A stretch of DNA of 64,000 nt, taken from contig NZ_QFWX01000007.1 in the NCBI RefSeq assembly GCF_003344045.1, forward strand, positions 1 through 64,000, in the 5' to 3' direction. The translations under genes were made by a program, and so were the position numbers. This DNA comes from Marinobacter vulgaris (lineage in GTDB: Bacteria; Pseudomonadota; Gammaproteobacteria; Pseudomonadales; Oleiphilaceae). How positions within the stretch are numbered: the first letter of the stretch is position 1; the number at the start of each line of letters is the position of its first letter. A model generated the notes under the pieces. The model was not told where the DNA came from and searched no databases. It worked only from the letters and a program-made list of their open reading frames with translations. Positions 19,165 through 28,396 of the stretch are shown piece after piece.

Positions 19165-20679
19165 GTGGCTCCAAGCTTTATAGCAAACATTCTGCGCCGC
19201 TCCCGTGAACGGCAACGCGTCTGCCTGGAGGTTCGACCAGACGGGATAGCGTGGGCGGAATCAGGAGGCCAGGCCGGGTTTCTGGATTGCTCGCCGGCAA
19301 AGCGGGAAAGCGTTCTCGGTGCCCTCTCAAGCGAGCGCGGATGGTCCGGGGCAGATACCACGCTGGTCCTGCCGCTTGACCAGTACCAGGTGTTCCAGCT
19401 GGAGCGCCCGGAAGGCGTCGATGAGTCTGAGCTTGGCGATGCCCTGAAATGGAAGCTCAAGGATTTTCTCGACTTCAACCCCTCCGATGCCGTATCCGAT
19501 GTGTTTCCATTCCCACAGGATGCGTCCCGCGGACGGGGAAACCTGGTGAATGTGGTTGCCGCGCGCAAGTCCCTGGTCAGCGAACTGGTGGCGTTGACAG
19601 AGAACTGCGGCCTGGCACTGGTGTCCATCGATATTGCCGAACTGGCGTTGCGTAACCTGGCTCCCCGCATTGACCCTGAGCGCAGGGGCGCAGCTCTCGT
19701 TCACATGCGTGAGCGTTTCGGGCAGATGATTGTCTGCAAGGGCGACACGCTGTACCTGTCCCGGCGCCTGGACGTCACCTCCGATGATCTGCGGGACGCA
19801 TCGAGCCAGGAGAATGCAGTGCAGTCACTGGCGCTGGAAATGCAGCGCTCCCTCGACTATTACGAAAGCCAGTTGGGGCAGGTGCCGCCCGCCGTCATCA
19901 GGCTGGTGGCCCGGGATAACGTACTGCCGCTGTCATCCATGCTGGCAACCTACGTGGCTGCCACGGTAGAGACGCTTGACTGGGAACCTTTCGGTCTTGA
20001 GCAGCCCCTGGACAGCCGCTGTCTGGTGGCCTGGGGTGCCAGCCTGGCAACTGACCGGAAAGGCGATGACGCACTGCAGCAGGTAAATCTCTACACCGAT
20101 GAACTGCGGCCTCGCCGGGAAAAACTGCAGGCTGGAGCGGCCCTGTCTGCACTGGTGTTCGCTCTGCTGGTCATTGCCGTGGCTGCGGGTGTTGTTCATT
20201 ACCAGGAATCCCGCTTGCAGGCCGAGGTTGTCGGCCTGCAACAACAGAATGAGCAGTTGCAGAACTCCGTCGAACAACTGACCGGCGAAGTGGAAGCTCG
20301 CAAGCCCGATCCCGATGTCAAAGCCGCCCTTGAGCGCGTGACGGCAACGCTGGCGCGCAGGCAGCGATTGCTGGACCGGGTGGAAAACCTGATTGCCACG
20401 GAGACGACCGGATTTTCGTCACCACTCTCAGCTCTGGCCCGCCAGGTGCCCGAGGGGCTGTGGCTGACGCAGATCCGGCTTGATGCCCGCCAGGGCAATG
20501 TTGGCCTGGCAGGCAAGGCGCAGTCAGGCCGACTGGTGCCGGTGTATCTCGAACAGCTGGGCGATGAGCCGGCCTTTGCCGGAAAGACCTTTGGCAGCTT
20601 CCGCCTTGACCGGGAAGAAGACGGCGCCTCGATCGAATTCCGGGTGGCCACGGATACTGACGGGGAGGTCGCCCGATGA
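19165..20679 (+). CDS. mshI: MSHA biogenesis protein MshI (PilM/PilN-like)
   Basis: MshI belongs to the inner-membrane alignment subcomplex of MSHA-type IV pili. The 504 residues have a PilM-like cytoplasmic part (about 1-315, with DALKWKLKDFLDFNPSDAV). A transmembrane helix follows at about 321-343, then a coiled coil (about 347-378) and a PilN-like periplasmic domain (LARQVPEGLWLTQIRLDAR). The start is GTG at 19165 with GAGG ten bases before it. PilM- and PilN-like functions thus appear to share one polypeptide. It overlaps mshJ by four bases. Confidence 0.85.
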   Translation: MAPSFIANILRRSRERQRVCLEVRPDGIAWAESGGQAGFLDCSPAKRESVLGALSSERGWSGADTTLVLPLDQYQVFQLERPEGVDESELGDALKWKLKDFLDFNPSDAVSDVFPFPQDASRGRGNLVNVVAARKSLVSELVALTENCGLALVSIDIAELALRNLAPRIDPERRGAALVHMRERFGQMIVCKGDTLYLSRRLDVTSDDLRDASSQENAVQSLALEMQRSLDYYESQLGQVPPAVIRLVARDNVLPLSSMLATYVAATVETLDWEPFGLEQPLDSRCLVAWGASLATDRKGDDALQQVNLYTDELRPRREKLQAGAALSALVFALLVIAVAAGVVHYQESRLQAEVVGLQQQNEQLQNSVEQLTGEVEARKPDPDVKAALERVTATLARRQRLLDRVENLIATETTGFSSPLSALARQVPEGLWLTQIRLDARQGNVGLAGKAQSGRLVPVYLEQLGDEPAFAGKTFGSFRLDREEDGASIEFRVATDTDGEVAR

Positions 20680-21374
20680 CTCAGGCTTTCCGTCAGCAGT
20701 TTGGCAGGGGTGCCGCCTGGTTCAACGCACGCCCTGTTCGCGAACGGGCGTTGTTGACCATAACGGCGTTTGTGGTAGTGCTGTTTGCCGGCTGGGAGCT
20801 TGCGATTGCCCCGGTTATGGCAGGCAACGAGCAGCTTCGCTCCCGTCAGGTGTCTCTGTCTGATACCCGCGCATCATTGATCGACCAGCAGGAGCGGCTG
20901 AACGAACAGTTGGCGTCGGACCCGTCACAGGTGTTGAGAAATCAGCTTGCGGCCCGACAGCAGCGACTGGAGCGGCTGAACAACGAGCTCGCTGAAACCA
21001 CCGGCAGGTTGATTGCGCCCCAGGCCATGATGGTGCTGTTGCGGGATATTCTGGCGGCCCAGGACAAGCTGGAGCTGTTGGGCCTGGAGCTGCTGGCGCC
21101 AGTGCCCGTGTTTGACGGCCAGCCCGACAGTGCCGGTGATGGCAGCAGCAGTGGCAGCGACGAGCCCGCCGAACCCCTGCTGTTTGCTCACGACGCAGAA
21201 ATCATCCTGCGTGGGGGCTATATGGACGTGCTTGCCTACCTGGAGACACTCGAGGCCATGGATACCCGCCTGGGCTGGGTATTGCTGGAGTACGACTCCG
21301 GCGACTATCCCGATAACGAAGTCCGTATCCGGGTTCGAACCCTGAGCCTCGATCGCGCATGGCTGGGAGTGTGA
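20676..21374 (+). CDS. mshJ: MSHA biogenesis protein MshJ (PilO-like)
   Basis: MshJ is the PilO-like partner of MshI in the inner-membrane alignment complex. The 232 residues have one transmembrane helix at about 25-47 (LLTITAFVVVLFAGWELAI). A coiled coil at about 50-105 and a periplasmic domain follow; the latter contains LRGGYMDVLAYLETLEAMD. The assignment rests on position between mshI and mshK and on this architecture. The start overlaps the mshI stop (ATGA). Confidence 0.85.
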   Translation: MTQAFRQQFGRGAAWFNARPVRERALLTITAFVVVLFAGWELAIAPVMAGNEQLRSRQVSLSDTRASLIDQQERLNEQLASDPSQVLRNQLAARQQRLERLNNELAETTGRLIAPQAMMVLLRDILAAQDKLELLGLELLAPVPVFDGQPDSAGDGSSSGSDEPAEPLLFAHDAEIILRGGYMDVLAYLETLEAMDTRLGWVLLEYDSGDYPDNEVRIRVRTLSLDRAWLGV

Positions 21375-21375
21375 T

Positions 21376-21690
21376 ATGAAGTTTCTGTTGATCGCAGTGC
21401 TGGCTCTGGTAGCCTCCCAGGCTTTCGCTTTGCAGGATCCGACCCGCCCCAGCGGCTTCGGTGGGTCCGAGCAGATGCAGGCGCCGCAAAAAGAATTTAC
21501 GCTGGCGTCGATCTTTATTGGCAGTGATCGCAGGGTAGCGGTTATCGATGGCGTGGCCCGCAGAGAGGGACAGACATTCGACGGGGTTCGCCTCAGGCGG
21601 ATCCATCCGGACCGGGTAGAGCTGGTGGATCAGGGAAGAGCGCGCGTTTTAAGACTGGAACCACTTCCGCAGGTGCGGAGTTCGCAATGA
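21376..21690 (+). CDS. mshK: MSHA biogenesis protein MshK (PilP-like)
   Basis: This is a small 104-residue periplasmic protein with a signal peptide (MKFLLIAVLALVASQAFA). The mature part opens with LQDPTRPSGFG, the DPTRP signature shared with PilP-like proteins. In type IV pilus systems this component links the inner-membrane complex to the secretin. It starts one base after the mshJ stop and overlaps mshL by four bases. Confidence 0.85.
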   Translation: MKFLLIAVLALVASQAFALQDPTRPSGFGGSEQMQAPQKEFTLASIFIGSDRRVAVIDGVARREGQTFDGVRLRRIHPDRVELVDQGRARVLRLEPLPQVRSSQ

Positions 21691-23423
21691 CAGACAAACG
21701 AGCCGCTATGACACTGAACCGAACGTTTCTGACTCTGCTGCTGGCCATGTTTCTGACTGCCTGCAGCAATAATCCGCTGATGCGCACCAGTCAGGCCACC
21801 TCCACCGATGCCGCGGCAGCGATTGACGATGCCCTGGCCGAGGCCGAAGCTGAGGCTGAGCAGCGCAGAAGCGCCAGGACACAGGACCTGTCCCCGAACG
21901 TGCCCGAGGACGTCAGCGCCGCACTGATGCCTTCGCTATCCTCCGCGACCGATGACGAAGACCGGTTCGATGTCAACGCGCGGGGGCTCGCTGCCGCGCC
22001 TTTCTTTGAGGCGCTGGTGGAGGGTAGCCGTTACAACGTGGTGATCCACCCCGAGGTCGAGGCTATCATCGACCTGCGGCTGAATGACGTAACGGTTCCG
22101 GAAGTCATGGATATTGCCGGCGACCTGTATGGCCTGGATATCCAGCGCAGTGGGCGCCTGTTCCGGGTGAGGGCGGACGGTATTCAAACTCAGATGTTCC
22201 CGATCGACTACCTGCATTTCAAGCGCAGCGGCAGTTCCGAAACCCGTGTCAGTTCCGGGCAGGTCACCAGTTCCCGCGACAGCTCAACCGGGGCCGGCTC
22301 CAGCGCCGGCAGCTCCGGCGACAGCAGCACCGCCAACCTGGTGGGTACGCGGATTTCCACGGAGACTGAATCGGATTTCTGGCAGGACATCGAACGCGCC
22401 CTGAAGATGATCATCGGGACCGACAATGGCAATCAGGTGATCGTCAACGCGGGGGCGGGCCTGGTCATGGTCCGTTCCGACGGCAAGTCTCTCAGGCAGG
22501 TGGACGAGTATCTGCGCCGCACCCAGTTGATCATGCAGCGACAGGTTGTGCTGGAGGCGAAGATCCTGGAAATCGGTCTGAACGAAGGCTACCAGCAGGG
22601 AGTTAACTGGTCCGATATACAGAGTGCCTCCTCGGTAGTCGCGAGCGACGGCTTGCCGGCCGATTTTACCGCCCAGTCACTGGCGGGCCAGGCAATCCAG
22701 ACATCCGATATTGGCGGGTTGTTCTCGGCCACCTTCCGCGAGGGCACCTTCACGGGGCTTATTGAACTGCTGGGCGAACAGGGCAACGTGCAGATCCTGT
22801 CCAGCCCGCGGATCTCCACGGTGAATAATCAGAAAGCCGTGATCAAGGTGGGCACCGACGAGTTCTTCGTGACCGACATCGACTTCGATGACAACAACTC
22901 GGCGGTCACCGCCACGGACCGTACCTCCACCTCGGTGGAACTGACCCCGTTTTTCTCCGGTATTTCCCTGGATGTGACCCCGCAGATTGCTGAAGACGGC
23001 GCCATTACGCTGCACGTTCATCCTGCGGTCAGCGAAGTGAGCGATCAGCAGAAGGTCATCACCGTGGGCGACCGGGATGTAACCCTGCCGCTGGCCCGCA
23101 GCACCGTTCGCGAGACAGACAGTGTGATTCGCGCCGAGAGCGGGCAGATCGTGGTGATCGGCGGGCTGATCCAGGATACCAGTGAAGACAGCAACTCGGC
23201 CGTGCCTTTTCTCAGCGAAATCCCGCTGCTGGGAGAGCTGTTCAAACAGCGTCGCTTCCAGTCCCGCAAGAGCGAGCTGGTTATCCTGCTGCGGCCGGTG
23301 GTTGCCGGCAGCGAGCAGATGAGCGCCGATGTATCGGCCAGTCGTGAGCGAATGCAGGTGCTGCGGGAACTGCTGGAATCATCCGAGTCCGTCAAACCCC
23401 AGCCGGAGAAAGCCGCGCGCTAG
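21687..23423 (+). CDS. mshL: MSHA secretin MshL
   Basis: MshL forms the outer-membrane secretin channel through which the pilus passes. The 578 residues start with a lipoprotein signal ending LTAC, so Cys26 would be the lipidated residue. Periplasmic N-domains follow, then a serine/glycine-rich linker near residues 180-215. The secretin domain has GNVQILSSPRISTVNNQKA and VVIGGLIQDTSEDSNSAVP at about residues 370-540. The ATG at 21687 is supported by GGAG at 21677-21680. An ATG at 21708 is the alternative. Confidence 0.92.
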   Translation: MTDKRAAMTLNRTFLTLLLAMFLTACSNNPLMRTSQATSTDAAAAIDDALAEAEAEAEQRRSARTQDLSPNVPEDVSAALMPSLSSATDDEDRFDVNARGLAAAPFFEALVEGSRYNVVIHPEVEAIIDLRLNDVTVPEVMDIAGDLYGLDIQRSGRLFRVRADGIQTQMFPIDYLHFKRSGSSETRVSSGQVTSSRDSSTGAGSSAGSSGDSSTANLVGTRISTETESDFWQDIERALKMIIGTDNGNQVIVNAGAGLVMVRSDGKSLRQVDEYLRRTQLIMQRQVVLEAKILEIGLNEGYQQGVNWSDIQSASSVVASDGLPADFTAQSLAGQAIQTSDIGGLFSATFREGTFTGLIELLGEQGNVQILSSPRISTVNNQKAVIKVGTDEFFVTDIDFDDNNSAVTATDRTSTSVELTPFFSGISLDVTPQIAEDGAITLHVHPAVSEVSDQQKVITVGDRDVTLPLARSTVRETDSVIRAESGQIVVIGGLIQDTSEDSNSAVPFLSEIPLLGELFKQRRFQSRKSELVILLRPVVAGSEQMSADVSASRERMQVLRELLESSESVKPQPEKAAR

Positions 23424-23424
23424 C

Positions 23425-24264
23425 ATGTACGAAGCCCATTTCGGACTGCAGGAAGCACCGTTTGCATTGACGCCCAACACCCGCTATTTCCTGCGGGCCC
23501 GCAGCCATAGCGATGCCCTGGAATTGCTGCTGGTGGCGTTGCGTGAGCGCGAGGGCTTTATAAAAATTACCGGGGAGGTGGGTACCGGCAAGACGCTGCT
23601 ATGCCGGCTGCTGCTCAATGAGCTTGAGCAGAGCGCCCACACCGCCTACATCCCCAATCCGCATCTTACCCCCGACACCCTTTACGAAGCGGTTGCCGAA
23701 GAACTGGGCGTGGATGTGGCCCGCTGTGCCAACACCCACCAGATACTCAAGGCGCTGAACGAACGCCTGATTGCCCTGGCCATGGAACAACGGCAGGTGG
23801 TGCTGGTGATCGACGAAGCCCAGGCCATGCCCGAGGAAACCATCGAGGCACTGCGATTGCTGACCAACCTGGAAACCGAAAGTACACGGTTGTTGCAGGT
23901 GGTCCTGTTCGGCCAGCCCGAGCTGGATGTGCAGCTGAAGCGGGAAAGCCTGCGGCAGCTGCAACAACGCATTACCTTCCAGTTCCGCCTCTCGCCCCTG
24001 GACAGGATTTCCGTGGCGCAGTACCTGAGGCACCGACTGGCCCAGGCGGGCTACAACGGCGGTGATCTGTTTGCACCCTCGGCACTGAGGCTGATCTCCC
24101 GTTCCTCCGGCGGCATCCCACGGCTGGTCAATATCATCGCCCACAAGGCCCTGCTATCTGCCTGGGGTCGCGGTGATCATCAGGTCAGCCGCTGGCACGT
24201 AACCCATGCGATCCGCGATACCGACAGCGCCCACTTGCCCAATCTGCTGGTGAGGTGGTTATGA
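23425..24264 (+). CDS. mshM: MSHA AAA+ ATPase MshM (ExeA-like)
   Basis: MshM is an ExeA/GspA-type ATPase thought to help secretin assembly through peptidoglycan. The ATG at 23425 gives 279 residues starting MYEAHFGLQEAPFALTPNT, the typical N-terminus. Walker A is GEVGTGKT (about residues 50-57) and Walker B is VVLVIDEAQAM (about 127-137). A sensor region with SSGGIPRLVNIIAHKALL follows. It starts one base after the mshL stop. The reading frame extends upstream inside mshL but without homology. Confidence 0.92.
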   Translation: MYEAHFGLQEAPFALTPNTRYFLRARSHSDALELLLVALREREGFIKITGEVGTGKTLLCRLLLNELEQSAHTAYIPNPHLTPDTLYEAVAEELGVDVARCANTHQILKALNERLIALAMEQRQVVLVIDEAQAMPEETIEALRLLTNLETESTRLLQVVLFGQPELDVQLKRESLRQLQQRITFQFRLSPLDRISVAQYLRHRLAQAGYNGGDLFAPSALRLISRSSGGIPRLVNIIAHKALLSAWGRGDHQVSRWHVTHAIRDTDSAHLPNLLVRWL

Positions 24265-25367
24265 GCCTGCTCAACGATGCCCTGAGAGCAGCCGAGCAAC
24301 GGCAGGACCGGCCAGAGCAGCCTGCCGCCTATATGGGTGGGCAGTCATCGTCTCGCGGCAGCAGGCCTTTACTGCTAATCGTCGTGGTGCTTCTGGCGCT
24401 GGTCATTGCCTTCATGGGTGGCTACTGGATGCTCACAAACAGCTCATCACCGCAGCCGATGGTTGTGGAGAGCGAGCCGTCGCAGGATCAGCGGGTGCAG
24501 AGAACGGCTGCTGTTGTAAGTGATCAGCAGCCAGAAGTGGCCGAGCCCGAACCAGCCCAGAGGCCGGAACCCGACCCCGAGCCGATTATCGTCGCGCAGG
24601 TAACGACCGAACCGTTACCCGCGCCGGCAGAGCCCAAAGCCTCCGAGCCTGAATCCGCCGCCCTCGAACTGGAAGCAGAGCCTGCGCCTGTGGTGGCAAA
24701 AGCTCCCGCCAAGCAGGAAACCAGGCCTGCTGAAGCTGAAAAAGAAGACGAAAAGCCTGAGGAGGTCTCCACCGCTGGCGTCAAGCGGGTTCCGGAAACT
24801 CCGGCCGCGACCGATCGAAGCACCGCGAGGGAGCTGGAACGGCTGGTCTCTGCGGGCAACATCACCAGCGCAGAGCGTGGCCTTGCGGCACTGACCCAGG
24901 CCCAAACCGCGCCCCGCAGCCGCTATGTGGTGGCCAGGGCGCTGCTGGTGGACGGCAAACAGGATCAGGCCCTGGGCTGGTTGCCCCCGGAGATTGCTGC
25001 CGCGCACCCGAGGTTACGGTTGTTGAGAGCCAGGGCGCTGCACGCCAACAGCGATCTGGCAGCTGCCGTCGATACCCTCAGTTCAGACGTGCCGCCGGTG
25101 CAGGACCATGCCGAATACCGGGTCACCCTTGCCACGCTGCTTCAGCAGCAGGGGCAGAATACCGAAGCCGCCCGCCACTGGGCGGAATTGATTGCCTGGG
25201 ATGACAGTCATGCCCCCTGGTGGGTCGGGCTGGCGATATCACTGGAGGCCCAGGGTGAGCCGGCCCGCGCCGCCAGGGCTTACCGGCAGGCCGCTGAACT
25301 ACCTGGGTTACCCCGCTCGCTGGCGGACTATGTGCGCCAGCGGCTACAGGCATTGCGAGCAGGATGA
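24261..25367 (+). CDS. mshN: MSHA biogenesis protein MshN (TPR)
   Basis: The ATG at 24261 (MSLLNDALRAAEQRQ) follows GAGGTGG and gives 368 residues. A transmembrane helix lies at about residues 35-56 (LLLIVVVLLALVIAFMGGY). A long proline/glutamate/alanine-rich linker follows (about 65-195), then tetratricopeptide-like repeats to the C-terminus. This matches MshN, an accessory assembly protein. It overlaps mshM by four bases. Confidence 0.85.
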   Translation: MSLLNDALRAAEQRQDRPEQPAAYMGGQSSSRGSRPLLLIVVVLLALVIAFMGGYWMLTNSSSPQPMVVESEPSQDQRVQRTAAVVSDQQPEVAEPEPAQRPEPDPEPIIVAQVTTEPLPAPAEPKASEPESAALELEAEPAPVVAKAPAKQETRPAEAEKEDEKPEEVSTAGVKRVPETPAATDRSTARELERLVSAGNITSAERGLAALTQAQTAPRSRYVVARALLVDGKQDQALGWLPPEIAAAHPRLRLLRARALHANSDLAAAVDTLSSDVPPVQDHAEYRVTLATLLQQQGQNTEAARHWAELIAWDDSHAPWWVGLAISLEAQGEPARAARAYRQAAELPGLPRSLADYVRQRLQALRAG

Positions 25368-25370
25368 GTC

Positions 25371-27164
25371 ATGGCTGAGGCAAAGAAAAAAATCCGTATC
25401 GGTGACCTGCTGGTCCAGAACGACGTCATCACCGAGCAACAGCTGATGACCGCTCTGCGCGAGCAGAAAAGCACCGGGCGGAAGCTGGGCCGCACCCTGA
25501 TCGACCTGGGCTATGTGGAAGAGGACAACCTTCTCAATATCCTCTCACGCCAGCTGGATGTGCCTTTTGTGCAGCTGCGCCATTTCCAGTTCAACAACGA
25601 CCTGGTCAAGAAACTGCCGGAAGCCATGGCGCGCCGCTTCCGCAGCATTGTGCTGGCGGAACAGAGTGGTGAGCTGCTTGTGGGCATGGCTGACCCTCTC
25701 GACATCTTTGCCTATGACGAGCTGGTACGGGTGCTCAAACAGCCGATCAAGCAGGCGGTCGTGCGGGAAAGCGAGCTGCTCAACACCATCGACCTGGTGT
25801 ACCGCCGCACCGATGAAATCGCCTCGCTGGCGGAAGAACTGGAAGACGAGCTGGGGGATGACGCCTTCGACCTGGCTGACCTCAGTGCCGAATCCGAAAG
25901 CGCAGAAGCCCCGGTGGTCAAGCTGCTGCAAACCCTGTTCGAGGATGCTGTGCAGGCCCGCAGCTCCGACATCCATATCGAGCCGGACGAGACTGTGGTG
26001 CGTATCCGCCAGCGGGTGGACGGCGTGCTGCAGGAACAGGTGATGAAGGAGAAGCGGGTGAATTCCGCCCTGGTGCTCCGCCTGAAGCTGATGGCCGGCC
26101 TCAATATTTCCGAGAAACGCATCCCCCAGGACGGCCGGTTCAACGTGCGGGTCAAGGGCCGCAGTATCGACGTGCGGGTATCCACCATGCCGGTGCAGTA
26201 TGGCGAGTCGGTAGTGATGCGTTTGCTCGACCAGAGCCAGGGCATACTCAATCTGGATGTCACCGGTATGCCGCCTGTGCTGCTGCAGAACTTCCGCCGC
26301 ATGATCAAGAAGCCCCACGGCATGATTCTGGTCACCGGCCCCACCGGCAGTGGCAAAACCACCACTCTGTACGGCGCGCTGACGGAACTGAATCGCCCGG
26401 AAGTGAAAATCATCACCGCGGAAGACCCGGTGGAATACCGCCTGCCCCGTATCACCCAGGTGCAGGTGAACCCGAAAATCGGCCTGGAATTCGCCAGCGT
26501 GCTGCGGTCCGCCCTGCGTCAGGACCCGGACATCATCCTGGTGGGCGAGATGCGGGACCATGAGACCGCCGAGATTGGCCTGCGCGCGGCCATGACCGGC
26601 CACCTGGTGCTATCTACCCTGCACACCAACGACTCCATCAGCAGCGCCATGCGGCTGATCGATATGGGCGTGGAGCCCTTTCTGGTGGCCAGTTCTCTGC
26701 TGGGCGTTGTGGCCCAGCGCCTGGTACGGAAGGTGTGCGACAACTGCAGCGAATCCTACGACCCCACCAGCCAGGAAAAGGTGTGGCTGGACCAGTTTGA
26801 TCTCGACCCGCTGGACCTGGAAGCCGGCTTCGTGCACGGCCGCGGTTGCTACCAGTGTGGCAACAGTGGTTACCGCGGGCGGATGGGTGTGTATGAGATG
26901 CTGGAAATGAACGAAGGCATGCTGGACGCCCTGCGACGCAAAGACCTCTCAGGCTTTACCCGTGAAGCCCGCAAGAGCCACCTCTACCGCCCGCTCGGAA
27001 TGTGTGCCATGGATTTCGCCCTGCTTGGCATCACCACCCTGGAGGAAGTGGCCCGGGTAGCCGCCACCTCAGAGGGTGACATTTCCCTGGAGGAAGCACC
27101 CGTGCTCTCCCGGTCGCAGAGCACCGCTGCGCCTTATTATGCGGAAAGTGAGGGCGACGTCTGA
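25371..27164 (+). CDS. mshE: MSHA pilus extension ATPase MshE
   Basis: MshE is the GspE/PilB-type hexameric ATPase that drives pilus polymerisation. The 597 residues begin with an MshEN domain (about 1-145). It holds two copies of the 24-residue c-di-GMP motif, RIGDLLVQNDVITEQQL... and KLGRTLIDLGYVEEDNL.... The ATPase domain has Walker A GPTGSGKTTT, an Asp-box GLEFASVLRSALRQDPDII, and a His-box region LSTLHTNDSISSAMRLIDM. Two CxxC pairs (CDNC...CYQC) bind zinc near residues 457-502. Control by cyclic di-GMP is therefore expected from the family. Confidence 0.95.
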   Translation: MAEAKKKIRIGDLLVQNDVITEQQLMTALREQKSTGRKLGRTLIDLGYVEEDNLLNILSRQLDVPFVQLRHFQFNNDLVKKLPEAMARRFRSIVLAEQSGELLVGMADPLDIFAYDELVRVLKQPIKQAVVRESELLNTIDLVYRRTDEIASLAEELEDELGDDAFDLADLSAESESAEAPVVKLLQTLFEDAVQARSSDIHIEPDETVVRIRQRVDGVLQEQVMKEKRVNSALVLRLKLMAGLNISEKRIPQDGRFNVRVKGRSIDVRVSTMPVQYGESVVMRLLDQSQGILNLDVTGMPPVLLQNFRRMIKKPHGMILVTGPTGSGKTTTLYGALTELNRPEVKIITAEDPVEYRLPRITQVQVNPKIGLEFASVLRSALRQDPDIILVGEMRDHETAEIGLRAAMTGHLVLSTLHTNDSISSAMRLIDMGVEPFLVASSLLGVVAQRLVRKVCDNCSESYDPTSQEKVWLDQFDLDPLDLEAGFVHGRGCYQCGNSGYRGRMGVYEMLEMNEGMLDALRRKDLSGFTREARKSHLYRPLGMCAMDFALLGITTLEEVARVAATSEGDISLEEAPVLSRSQSTAAPYYAESEGDV

Positions 27165-28393
27165 TGCAGTTCAGCTACCGGGGCAAGGACAGCAGGGGTG
27201 CGGTACAGCAGGGTGCGCTGGCGGCGCCAAGCCCTGAGGCTGCGGCGTCCGAACTTATGCGCCGCGGCATCACGCCGCTGTCCATCCGTGAGCAGGATCA
27301 GAGCGAATCCGTGATCGAACGGCTGAACCGGCTGCCGATTTTCCGCAAGAAGATCACCCTGGATGAACTGATCGTCTTCTGCCGCCAGATGTACGCGCTG
27401 ACCAAGGCAGGCATTCCGTTGATAAGAACCATGCGCGGCCTGGCGGACACCACCCGTTCACAGGTACTCAGCGAAGTGCTGGATGATGTGACCGACCGCC
27501 TGGAGGGCGGCTCCACCATGGCCATGGCCATGCAGGCGCATCCCAAGGTGTTTTCCGAACTGTTCATCGCCATGATCCACGTGGGTGAGAACACCGGCCA
27601 ACTGGACGACGCCTTCAAGCGCCTGTCCAACATCCTGGAGCTGGAGCGCGACACCAAGCGCCGCCTGAAGCAGGCCATGCGTTATCCCATGTTCGTGGTG
27701 ATTGCCCTGCTTGCGGCCCTGATGGTGGTGAACTTCCTGGTGATCCCCAAGTTTGCATCCGTGTTCAACAAGCTGGGCGCCGACTTGCCGTTCCTGACCC
27801 AGGTGCTGGTCGGCACCTCCAACTTCCTGCTCAACTACTGGTACGTCCTGTTGTTCGGCGTCGCCGCGACCGTGGTGCTGGTGCGCCAGTGGAAGCAGAC
27901 CGAGCAGGGTCAGCTGACCTGGGACCGCTACAAACTGAAAATGCCCATCATCGGTCCGCTGCTGGAACTCATTACCCTGAGCCGCTTCGCCCGCAACTTC
28001 GCCAGCATGCTGGCGGCGGGCATGCCCGTGACCACCGCGCTCACGGTGGTTGCCGATGCCACGGACAACGCCTGGATATCCAGGCACATCAAGGATATGC
28101 GTGCCGGCATTGAACGTGGCGAAAGCCTGTTGCGTACAGCCCGCCAGAGCAATATGTTCACGCCCCTGATTTTGCAGATGATTGCCGTCGGCGAAGAAAC
28201 CGGCTCCGTGGATGACATGCTGGTCAACGTGGCCGATTTTTACGATGAAGACGTAGATTACGGCCTCAAGCGGCTGGCAGAGTCCATCGAGCCGATACTG
28301 ATCGTGGCCATGGGTATTCTAGTGCTGATACTGGCGCTGGGTGTTTTTCTGCCCATCTGGGACCTGGGGTCGGCCGCCATGGGGCGCGGGTAG
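27164..28393 (+). CDS. mshG: MSHA inner-membrane platform protein MshG
   Basis: MshG is the GspF/PilC-type polytopic platform protein that couples MshE to pilin assembly. The 409 residues start MQFSYRGKDSRGAVQQG. They carry two homologous cytoplasmic helical domains: FCRQMYALTKAGIPLIRTM near residue 70 and FARNFASMLAAGMPVTTAL near 273. Three hydrophobic segments follow the usual pattern, with the last near the C-terminus. Its ATG shares a base with the mshE stop. Confidence 0.93.
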   Translation: MQFSYRGKDSRGAVQQGALAAPSPEAAASELMRRGITPLSIREQDQSESVIERLNRLPIFRKKITLDELIVFCRQMYALTKAGIPLIRTMRGLADTTRSQVLSEVLDDVTDRLEGGSTMAMAMQAHPKVFSELFIAMIHVGENTGQLDDAFKRLSNILELERDTKRRLKQAMRYPMFVVIALLAALMVVNFLVIPKFASVFNKLGADLPFLTQVLVGTSNFLLNYWYVLLFGVAATVVLVRQWKQTEQGQLTWDRYKLKMPIIGPLLELITLSRFARNFASMLAAGMPVTTALTVVADATDNAWISRHIKDMRAGIERGESLLRTARQSNMFTPLILQMIAVGEETGSVDDMLVNVADFYDEDVDYGLKRLAESIEPILIVAMGILVLILALGVFLPIWDLGSAAMGRG

Positions 28394-28396
28394 ACC

